This document shows positions 9,969 to 16,167 of a stretch of DNA of 25,380 bases, piece after piece. The position numbers were made by a program, and so were the translations under genes. The notes below the pieces were generated by a model. It saw nothing but the letters and a program-made list of their open reading frames with translations. It ran no database searches and had not been told where the DNA came from. Source of the DNA: Pseudonocardiales bacterium (GTDB taxonomy: Bacteria > Actinomycetota > Actinomycetes > Mycobacteriales > Jatrophihabitantaceae); contig JAVEEO010000459.1 in assembly GCA_030840415.1 (NCBI GenBank), positions 1 through 25,380 of the forward strand. Reading direction: 5' to 3'. The stretch's first letter is position 1. Every line of letters starts with the position of its first letter.

Positions 9969-10278
9969 GAGCTGGTGAAAATCGCGCTGTTCCGAATTGC
10001 CGGTTCGGACCGATTCAACACAATAGGCAATCTCCGCAGGCCCAACCGAACCGTTGTTCACAATTGAAAGTAAGGCCGGTGCAAGCCGGGCAATTCGCTG
10101 ACTGCGGCTGGTAAATCGAATTCTGCGGTCATATGCGGATGTGGTAAAAAGGCGGGGCGCGGAGCGCGACGAAGCCCTCCGCTGTAAACCTTTACACCGG
10201 CCGCACGTCAGTGGCTGAGGCCCGAGCCGGTGTTGTCCGCGGCCCGCTGGGCCAATGAGCGTGGGGTTCTGCTGAGCA
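9948..10278 (+). other. 331-nt AT-richer intergenic leader
   Basis: No gene is supported here. Base composition drops (29 of 60 G/C at 10011-10070) against GC-rich flanks. It holds an 11-bp tandem repeat, an inverted repeat TCCGAA/TTCGGA (9991-9996, 10004-10009), an 8-bp long-range complement CGGTTCGG/CCGAACCG (10001-10008, 10046-10053) that competes with the first hairpin, and the palindrome at 10183-10196. No clear -35/-10 pair is visible. It is probably the regulatory region of the cassette that starts at 10279. Confidence 0.6.
10183..10196. promoter_or_regulatory. candidate operator, TGTAAA-CC-TTTACA palindrome
   Basis: A perfect inverted repeat with 6-bp arms and a 2-bp centre, in AT-rich sequence 83 nt before the first gene of the cassette. 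Its form suits a dimeric repressor (LacI, GntR or TetR type). No regulator gene is present in the window, so the binding protein is unknown. Confidence 0.45.
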
Positions 10279-10920
10279 ATGGGTAGCTTTCATCCGACGT
10301 ATTCGCAGGCAGCGGTCGACGAGGCCGTCGCTGCCCTCAACGCCGGCGGCGTGACCTTATTGCCCGCCGACACTGTCTACGGCTTCTTCGGCCGGTGTGA
10401 CATCAAGGAGTCCACCGAGCGGGTCTATGACATCAAGCAGCGCGACCGGGGCAAGCCGTTCGGCATCTACACCAATGAGCGCAAGGTCGAGCAGTGGGTG
10501 CAGATGAACGACAACGCCCGGCTGTTGATGAAGACCTTCTGGCCCAAGGCGATGACGGTGATCCTGCCGCAGACCGACGCGCTGCCGGACTGGTTCACCG
10601 GCATCGGCACGGTCGGCGTGCTGACCGCAGCCAACCCGCTGATCACCGAGGTCATCGAGCGGGTGGACGGGCCGATCTTCGGCACCACGGTGAACTACTC
10701 CGGTGAGCCGTCGATCATCCACGCCACCGACGCGATGCACTTCCTGGACAAGGTCGACGTGATGATCGGCGACGACAGCATCATCGTCTACAACGAGTCG
10801 TCCACCATCGTCGACTGCACCATCGACCCGCCGGCCGTGATCCGGGAGGGCGTGGTGGCCACCGCCGACATCGCCCGGGTGATCGACGGCCTCGGCATCG
10901 ACTTCAGCCGGCGCCGCTGA
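10279..10920 (+). CDS. divergent YrdC/Sua5-domain protein
   Basis: A 213-residue single-domain protein. YrdC/TsaC/Sua5 enzymes use ATP, bicarbonate and threonine to make threonylcarbamoyl-AMP, normally for tRNA t6A. Here PADTVYGFF (29-37), KQRDRGKPF (53-61), WPKAMTVIL (88-96), NYSGEPS (139-145), SSTIVD (174-179) and REG (189-191) match the fold's signature blocks. Two blocks deviate: the usual GVRxPxHP is GVLTAANP (113-120, Arg lost) and TSANxSG is TTVNYSG. The genomic place, at the head of a metabolic cassette and not with tRNA genes, argues for a specialised carbamoyl-adenylate or ligand-binding role; that is inference. Codon 27 is TTA (10357-10359), rare in this DNA. No good ribosome site precedes ATG 10279. 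The next gene starts 2 nt after its stop. Confidence 0.85.
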   Translation: MGSFHPTYSQAAVDEAVAALNAGGVTLLPADTVYGFFGRCDIKESTERVYDIKQRDRGKPFGIYTNERKVEQWVQMNDNARLLMKTFWPKAMTVILPQTDALPDWFTGIGTVGVLTAANPLITEVIERVDGPIFGTTVNYSGEPSIIHATDAMHFLDKVDVMIGDDSIIVYNESSTIVDCTIDPPAVIREGVVATADIARVIDGLGIDFSRRR

Positions 10921-10922
10921 CC

Positions 10923-12059
10923 ATGGCCGAGGGCAGCGACATCGCGATCAACAAGAAGACACCGTTCTATCCCTGGCACCGCGACCACGGTGCCGCCCTG
11001 TACGAGAAGGGCGGCTGGGTGCGGCCGGCCCGCTACGAGGGCGCCCGCCAGGAGCACCTGCGGGTGCGTGCGGTCGGCGGCATCATCGACGTCCACTCGA
11101 TGGGCAAGGTGGTGGTCGAGGGCGAGCACGCCGCCGCCCTGCTGGACTTCGCCGCCACCAACGACATCGCCGGGCTCAAGGTGGGCGGTGCCCGCTACAC
11201 CTGCTTCTGCGCCGAGGACGGCGGCATCGTCGATGACGTGATCGTCTACCGCACCGGTGAGGACCGCTACTACCTGATCACCAACACGCTCTCCCGGTAC
11301 CGGGTGCTGGACTTCCTGCGCGATCATGCCTTGGGCCGGCAGGCAGCGGTGGCCGACGTCACCTCGGCCACCGCCTACATCGCGGTGCAGGGTCCGCGCA
11401 GCCGCGAACTGCTGGCCGCCGCCGGCATCAAGGTGGACCTCGGCGACTCCGCGCTGGGCTACTTCGAGGCGGTCGAGGTCGACCTGCACGGGGTGCCGGT
11501 GCTGCTGGCCCGCACCGGCTACACCGGCGAACTCGGCTACGAGTTGAACTTCCCGGCCGAGTACGGCCTGGACGTCTGGGAGCACCTGTGCGCCACCGGC
11601 GAGCCGATGGGCATCAGCCCGGTCGGCGGCGAGGCGATGATGACGCTGCGGCTGGAGAAGGGTTACCGCTCCTACGGCAGCGACATCGACCTCGGCGTCA
11701 ATCCGCTGGAGGCCGGCCTGGGATGGGTGGTCGACTGGAACAAGGCCGACTTCGCCGGCCGCGCCGCGCTGGCCGCCGCTCGCGAGCGGGGGCTGGACCG
11801 GCGGATGGTCTACCTGCGGGCCGAGCCGGAGGTCCGGCTGGCGCGCGGCGACCAGCTGCTGGACGCGGCCGGCCAGCCGGCCGGCGAGGTGACCAGCGGC
11901 CTGTACGGCCCGAGCCTGGAGGCGTACGTGGGCCTGGGCTACCTCGACGCCGCGGTGCCGGCACCGGGGGAGGTGAGGGTCGGCGGCGAGCTCGGTGGCC
12001 AGGTTACCGTCGCCCGTCGCCCGTTCTTCGACCCGGCCGGCGAACGGCTGCGCGGATGA
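10923..12059 (+). CDS. GcvT-like aminomethyltransferase/folate-binding protein
   Basis: A 378-residue protein of the GcvT/DmdA superfamily, whose members move one-carbon groups to tetrahydrofolate. YTCFCAEDGGIVDDVIVYR (92-110) carries the Asp pair that in GcvT contacts folate and the aminomethyl group. ARTGYTGELGYEL, KGYRSYGSDID, NPLEAGLGW and DFAGRAAL follow in the usual order, and the C-terminal barrel domain ends near GEVTSGLYGPSLEAYVGLGYL. Length is normal for GcvT. There is no gcvH, gcvP or lipoate gene nearby, so it is unlikely to be the glycine-cleavage T protein; a demethylase or a dedicated one-carbon step is more likely. It starts 2 nt after the YrdC gene without its own ribosome site and overlaps the MFS gene by 4 nt (ATGA). 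Confidence 0.88.
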   Translation: MAEGSDIAINKKTPFYPWHRDHGAALYEKGGWVRPARYEGARQEHLRVRAVGGIIDVHSMGKVVVEGEHAAALLDFAATNDIAGLKVGGARYTCFCAEDGGIVDDVIVYRTGEDRYYLITNTLSRYRVLDFLRDHALGRQAAVADVTSATAYIAVQGPRSRELLAAAGIKVDLGDSALGYFEAVEVDLHGVPVLLARTGYTGELGYELNFPAEYGLDVWEHLCATGEPMGISPVGGEAMMTLRLEKGYRSYGSDIDLGVNPLEAGLGWVVDWNKADFAGRAALAAARERGLDRRMVYLRAEPEVRLARGDQLLDAAGQPAGEVTSGLYGPSLEAYVGLGYLDAAVPAPGEVRVGGELGGQVTVARRPFFDPAGERLRG

Positions 12060-13249
12060 GCCCGGCCATCCGCACCTTCGTCGCCTACCGGCTGGTCTCG
12101 CGCGGCTACTTCCACCTGTCGGTGCTGTTCATCTTCCTGTTGCACGCCGGCCACTCGGTGCTGTCCGTGGCGGTCGTGCTGGCCTCCTACGGTCTGGCCA
12201 TGGCCGCCCTCACCCCGGTTACCCCCAAGCTGGTGGCCCGGCTGGGGCCCGGCCGGGCGCTGATGTCCGGCGAGCTGGGAAAGGCCGCCGGGCTGTTGCT
12301 GCTGGCCTTCGGCGCCGATCACCTCGGCTTGGCGGTGCTTGCCCAGGTGATCAACGCCCTCGGCTTCGCGCTGGCCATCTCCGCCGATGCCGGCGTGCTC
12401 AACCAGATCGCCGAGCCCGCCCGGGTCCGCGAGCTGCAGGCATCCACCCAGAGCCTGATGTTCCTGGCGCTGCTGGTATCTGGGGTGGCCGGCGGCGCTC
12501 TGTACGAGGTGGCGCCGCGCTGGCCGATCGTGGCCGGCGCGATCGCGGCGCTGGCGGCCGCCGGCATCGCTGGCGTGCTGGCCCGTTCCACCCGGGCGCC
12601 GGCTGCCGGCCGCGGCAGTGCCCCGAGAGCGGTCAAGCGAGTAGCGCCGGAGGAGGTTCGATGGATCACGTACTACGTGATGACGCGCGGCTACATGCTG
12701 GGCACCTTCATCGGGCTGATGCCGTTCCTGATCTTCTCCAAGCTGGGCGCCAGCGTCTTCACCCTGACGCTCTACCTGGCTGCCTATACCCTGGCCGCCT
12801 TCGTCACCGCCCGGTACGCCCACCAGATCCTCGAACGGGCCGGCGTGGTCCGGTTCGCGGCGGTCACCGCGGTGGTGCTGCTGCTGGCCCTGGTCATCTT
12901 CGCCGAAAGCTCCAGTACGGCAGTGGTGGTGCTGGCCCTGGTGCTGCTCGGCGCGGCGTCGGGCTGCGTGCGGCCGGCGACCATGGCGCAGTTGACCGCG
13001 GCATCGCAGCGATTTCGCGGCACGCCGGCCCCGGGCTGGTTGCTGTCGCGAATGGAAGGGCTTTTCGGAATCTGCAATGCCCTGGTGGTCCTGTGCGGTG
13101 GCGCAATGATTTCTCATTGGTCTTTCGCTACCGCAATGCTGGTTTTGTGCTTAAGCTATGTTCTGTTGCAGACAGCCGCTGAACTGTATGCCCGACGCCA
13201 TAATGTCCCCGCCGACCACGACGACCAAAGCCTGGGGCTGCCCGCCTAG
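12056..13249 (+). CDS. MFS-type transporter
   Basis: A 397-residue integral membrane protein starting at ATG 12056, in an ATGA overlap with the GcvT-like gene. The frame is open further upstream, but that part lies on the GcvT coding region in another frame and is not protein-like. About 11-12 hydrophobic segments can be traced, in two halves separated by a charged loop (TRAPAAGRGSAPRAVKRVAP, about 180-200). The first loop holds PKLVARLGPGRALMSGELGK, the MFS loop 2-3 motif in degenerate form. It probably exports or imports the small molecule handled by the cassette; substrate unknown. The last 250 bases turn AT-rich (27 of 60 G/C at 13101-13160), with a TTA leucine codon at codon 366 (13151-13153). 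Confidence 0.85.
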   Translation: MSPAIRTFVAYRLVSRGYFHLSVLFIFLLHAGHSVLSVAVVLASYGLAMAALTPVTPKLVARLGPGRALMSGELGKAAGLLLLAFGADHLGLAVLAQVINALGFALAISADAGVLNQIAEPARVRELQASTQSLMFLALLVSGVAGGALYEVAPRWPIVAGAIAALAAAGIAGVLARSTRAPAAGRGSAPRAVKRVAPEEVRWITYYVMTRGYMLGTFIGLMPFLIFSKLGASVFTLTLYLAAYTLAAFVTARYAHQILERAGVVRFAAVTAVVLLLALVIFAESSSTAVVVLALVLLGAASGCVRPATMAQLTAASQRFRGTPAPGWLLSRMEGLFGICNALVVLCGGAMISHWSFATAMLVLCLSYVLLQTAAELYARRHNVPADHDDQSLGLPA

Positions 13250-13372
13250 GAGCGGAGCTCCGATTCAGTTTCATCTTTAGTAGCAAGCCTGACCCTTGCC
13301 GTCGCCATGGGTGCCGGCCGTGCTGCCGTACTGCCCGCACCACCTGCCCGCACACGGTTTCAAAGGAGATCT
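13250..13372 (+). other. intergenic gap splitting the cassette
   Basis: A 123-nt non-coding stretch after the transporter. The first part continues the AT-rich dip, with TTTAGT near 13276 as a weak -10 candidate. It ends in AAAGGAG (13362-13368), the ribosome site of the oxygenase gene. The strong site suggests that translation of the downstream genes starts independently. Confidence 0.5.
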
Positions 13373-14230
13373 ATGAGCAACGCACTGGACACCCGACCGG
13401 TTACCGGTTGGACCGGCAACTCCGATTACTTCGTCATCCGCGAATACGACGAATTCGTGCCCGAGGCGGTTCTCGACGTCCTCGACGGCCGGGTCGCCGG
13501 TGTCATGTTCCGCGGGATGGTTCCGCTGGATGTCTGCAAGAACATTTCCCAGCGGTTCTGGGACAGCCCGGACCGCAAGACCCGCGGCGTCGAGGCGCCG
13601 GGGTACTACCTGGGTGCCTACACCTGGAACAAGCCGACCGCCCAGTACCTGGACGAGTCGGCCGAGGCCAACCCGATCCTGCGCGAACTGCTGGACGTGC
13701 CGGGCGACCCGATGAAGGTCTTCTACGACGGCCTGAACCGGGTGCTCGCCGAGCGCGGTGCCGTGGTGCGGCCGTCGCTGCACGAGGGCCGCGAATCGTG
13801 CGTGGCACTGCTGCGGTCCTGGCACGGCCGGGGCCAGTTCGCGCTCGAGCCGCACGACGACGACTCACAGTGCTCGGACCCGCAGATGGCCGACTACGAG
13901 CGCAACGAGGTCTTCGGCAAGCCGGTGGCGGCGCTCAACATCTGCCTGGAGAACGAGGGCGGCGGTGGCCGGCTGGCCTTCTGGAACGTCCAGCCGGACG
14001 AGGAGAGCAAGCGGCGCCTCGGCGTGCAGTACACCGGCTCGCCCTACCCGGTCGAGACCCTGGAGGGCTTCGACGCGCAGTGGGTCGAGGTCGGCACCGG
14101 TGACGTCTACGTCTTCAACGGCGCGCACGTGCACGCCGTCGAGCCGAACACCACCGAGCAGCAGACCCGCACCACGCTGGCCGCGATGATGGCCTTCAAG
14201 GACGACCACAACGTCGTCACCTGGAGCTGA
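13373..14230 (+). CDS. 2-oxoglutarate/Fe(II)-dependent oxygenase
   Basis: A 285-residue non-heme iron oxygenase with start ATG 13373, chosen for the AAAGGAG site just upstream. The iron-binding triad appears as His161 and Asp163 in EPHDDD (159-164) and His254 in HVHAVEP (252-258). Arg266 (TRTT), 12 residues on, is placed to bind 2-oxoglutarate as in prolyl-hydroxylase-like folds. GGGGRLAFWNVQ (196-207) and GDVYVFNGAHVHAV (243-256) are typical strands of the double-stranded beta-helix. The Asp in HxD predicts hydroxylation, desaturation or cyclisation; radical halogenases of this class have Gly or Ala there. The HDDD context is faintly like the BesD group of free-amino-acid oxygenases, but I am not sure. 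Substrate unknown. Confidence 0.83.
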   Translation: MSNALDTRPVTGWTGNSDYFVIREYDEFVPEAVLDVLDGRVAGVMFRGMVPLDVCKNISQRFWDSPDRKTRGVEAPGYYLGAYTWNKPTAQYLDESAEANPILRELLDVPGDPMKVFYDGLNRVLAERGAVVRPSLHEGRESCVALLRSWHGRGQFALEPHDDDSQCSDPQMADYERNEVFGKPVAALNICLENEGGGGRLAFWNVQPDEESKRRLGVQYTGSPYPVETLEGFDAQWVEVGTGDVYVFNGAHVHAVEPNTTEQQTRTTLAAMMAFKDDHNVVTWS

Positions 14231-14346
14231 GCGGGTTCTATCCCTTCCGGTCGAGCTGCCGGCTGCCCGCTCCGGGAAGCCGCGTCCCGCCCGCCTGAGC
14301 ACACCCGTCCCGTCCGCAGTTTTGCGTCCCTGGAGGTGAGAACGCC

Positions 14347-15717
14347 GTGTCCGTAGTACGGAATCCGCGTACCGGCGAGCCGATCGGCACGGCGCCGCTG
14401 CTGTCGGCGGCCGACCTGCCGGCGCTCGCCGCCCGGGCGGAGGCCGGCTTCGCCGACTGGTCGACCAGGCCGGTGGCCGAACGGTGCCGGGTGGTCGCGG
14501 AGCTGGCCCGGCTGCTCGCCGACCGGAGCGCCGAGATCGGGCGGCGGTTCGGCCTGGAGACCGGCAAGACCGAGGCCGAGGCCGAGGCCGAACTGGACCG
14601 GGCGGTGGAGACGCTGTGCTGGTACGCCGAGATCGCCGAGCAGTCGCTGGCCGGCTACCGGATCGCCGCACCGGGACTGGACCGGTCGGTGCGGGTCGAG
14701 CCCGCCGGACCGGTGCTGGCGATCGTGCCGTCGAACTTTCCGGCGGTGGTGCTGGCCCGCAAGGTCGGCCCGGCGCTGCTGGCCGGCTGCTCGGTGGTGG
14801 TGAAGGCGCCGGAGACCGCACCCTCGGTGGTGGCCGCGCTGGTCGAGCTGGCCCACCGCGCGGGGGTGCCGGAGGCAGTCCTGCAAACGGCATTCTCCGC
14901 GCCGGCCGACGCTGCCGCGCTGGTGGCCCGACCGGAGTTCCGGGTGATCAGCTTCACCGGCTCCACCCGGACCGGCCGGCTGGTAGCCGCCGGAGCGGCC
15001 GGCACGCTGGCCCAGTGCGTGCTCGAACTCGGCGGCTCGGCACCGGTGATCGTGGCCGCCGACGCCGACCTGGCCGCCGCGGTGCCGGCGCTGGTCCGGT
15101 CGAAGTTCGGCTCGGCCGGGCAGAGCTGTGCGGCACCGAGCCGGTTCCTGGTGCAGCACGACCGGGTCGCGGAGTTCGTCGAGCGGTTCGCCGCCGCGGT
15201 GCCGGCCCTGGAGGGCGAGCAGGACGCGGCCGGCCGGCCGGGAACGCTCGGCCCGCTGCACACCGCGTCCCGGCAGGCCGAGGTGCACGAGCTGGTGACC
15301 GACGCGGTCGGCCGCGGCGCCCGGCTGGTGACCGGTGGCAGGCCTGCCGACCGGCCTGGCTACTACTACCCGGCGACCGTGCTGGCCGACGTGCCGGCCG
15401 ATGCCCGGGTGCTGGCCGAGGAGCCGTTCGGCCCGCTGGTTCCGGTGCTCGGTTACGCCGACGAGGACGAGGCGGTCCGGCTGGCCAACAGCACGCCGTA
15501 CGGGCTGGGTGCCTTCGTCTTCGGTGAGCCGGCCCGGATGCGCGAACTGGCCGGCCGGCTCGAGGCCGGCCGGGTGTCGATCAACTGCGCCACCGGTGCC
15601 GATCCGCAGTCGCCGCTCGGCGGTCGGGCCGACAGCGGCTACGGCTACGAGGGCGGCGTGCAGGGGCTGCTCGCCTTCACCCGGCTCAAGGTGGTGCACG
15701 AACCGGCCACCGGATAG
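14347..15717 (+). CDS. NAD(P)-dependent aldehyde dehydrogenase
   Basis: A 456-residue ALDH starting at GTG 14347, 7 nt after a near-perfect GGAGGTGA ribosome site (14332-14339). All key residues are present: Asn130 (VPSNFP), Lys153 (VVKAPE), FTGSTRTG (203-210) of the cofactor site, Glu227 in LELGGSAP, and the nucleophile Cys261 in GQSCAAPSR. EEPFGPLVPV follows near the C-terminus. The protein resembles succinate-semialdehyde dehydrogenase-type ALDHs (GabD-like), but specificity is not readable. It would oxidise an aldehyde made in the cassette, or remove one. Gaps of 116 and 96 nt separate it from its neighbours. Confidence 0.93.
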   Translation: MSVVRNPRTGEPIGTAPLLSAADLPALAARAEAGFADWSTRPVAERCRVVAELARLLADRSAEIGRRFGLETGKTEAEAEAELDRAVETLCWYAEIAEQSLAGYRIAAPGLDRSVRVEPAGPVLAIVPSNFPAVVLARKVGPALLAGCSVVVKAPETAPSVVAALVELAHRAGVPEAVLQTAFSAPADAAALVARPEFRVISFTGSTRTGRLVAAGAAGTLAQCVLELGGSAPVIVAADADLAAAVPALVRSKFGSAGQSCAAPSRFLVQHDRVAEFVERFAAAVPALEGEQDAAGRPGTLGPLHTASRQAEVHELVTDAVGRGARLVTGGRPADRPGYYYPATVLADVPADARVLAEEPFGPLVPVLGYADEDEAVRLANSTPYGLGAFVFGEPARMRELAGRLEAGRVSINCATGADPQSPLGGRADSGYGYEGGVQGLLAFTRLKVVHEPATG

Positions 15718-15813
15718 GTCGGGGGCGAGCAGATCGCGCTCGACAGAACTCGGACAGCGATGGGTTTGCGGCGCAGCCGTCAGGTGCGCGCGGCAGGTGA
15801 GGAAGCGAACGAC

Positions 15814-16167
15814 ATGGACCGGTTCGACATGGATGTGGACGAGACCGCGGTGGTCGCACCGACGACCTTGGAGCAGCGGATCCAGCAGCGCCGCCGCAAC
15901 GACGAGTGGCCGAAGGCGCCGCGCCGGATCGAGCAGGCCGAGTGCATCGGCTGCGACTCGTGCATGCGGGCCTGCCCGCCGCAGTTCAACGCGGTCTACA
16001 ACCTCGGCCTGGACGTGGTGATCGTGCCCGAGCTGTGCAACGGCTGCGGAAAGTGCGTGCAGGCCTGCCCGGTGGACTGCATCTACCCCGATCCCGACTG
16101 GCAGCCCACCGACGAGGTGCTGTGGACCCACATCGACGCACAGGAGAAGTACCGTGTCGCACGGTGA
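15814..16167 (+). CDS. 2[4Fe-4S] ferredoxin
   Basis: A 117-residue ferredoxin. I choose ATG 15814 because GAGGAAG (15799-15805) lies 8 nt before it; an ATG at 15760 would add 18 residues with no ribosome site. Two complete cluster motifs are present: Cys44, 47, 50, 54 (CIGCDSCMRACP) and Cys75, 78, 81, 85 (CNGCGKCVQACP), each ending in Pro. The first 40 residues are an acidic then basic extension not found in minimal clostridial ferredoxins and may dock a partner. Its last 14 bases overlap the next gene, so it should be made in step with the 629-residue protein and is its likely electron donor or that of the desaturase. Confidence 0.93.
   Translation: MDRFDMDVDETAVVAPTTLEQRIQQRRRNDEWPKAPRRIEQAECIGCDSCMRACPPQFNAVYNLGLDVVIVPELCNGCGKCVQACPVDCIYPDPDWQPTDEVLWTHIDAQEKYRVAR

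Noticed and set aside
10064..10120. String resembling part of a cobalamin riboswitch core (CCGGTGCAAGCCGG, later CTGACTGCGGCTGG)
   Set aside because: The GCGCA segment and the downstream B12 box are missing, and the predicted stems are short. No other riboswitch class fits.
11588..12055. N-terminal extension of the MFS gene
   Set aside because: It lies in the wrong frame of the GcvT-like gene and is Arg/Gly/Pro-rich. The ATGA overlap at 12056 gives a normal MFS start.
13373..14230. 2OG/Fe enzyme as a radical halogenase
   Set aside because: The metal motif has Asp163 where halogenases have Gly or Ala, so no chloride site is expected.
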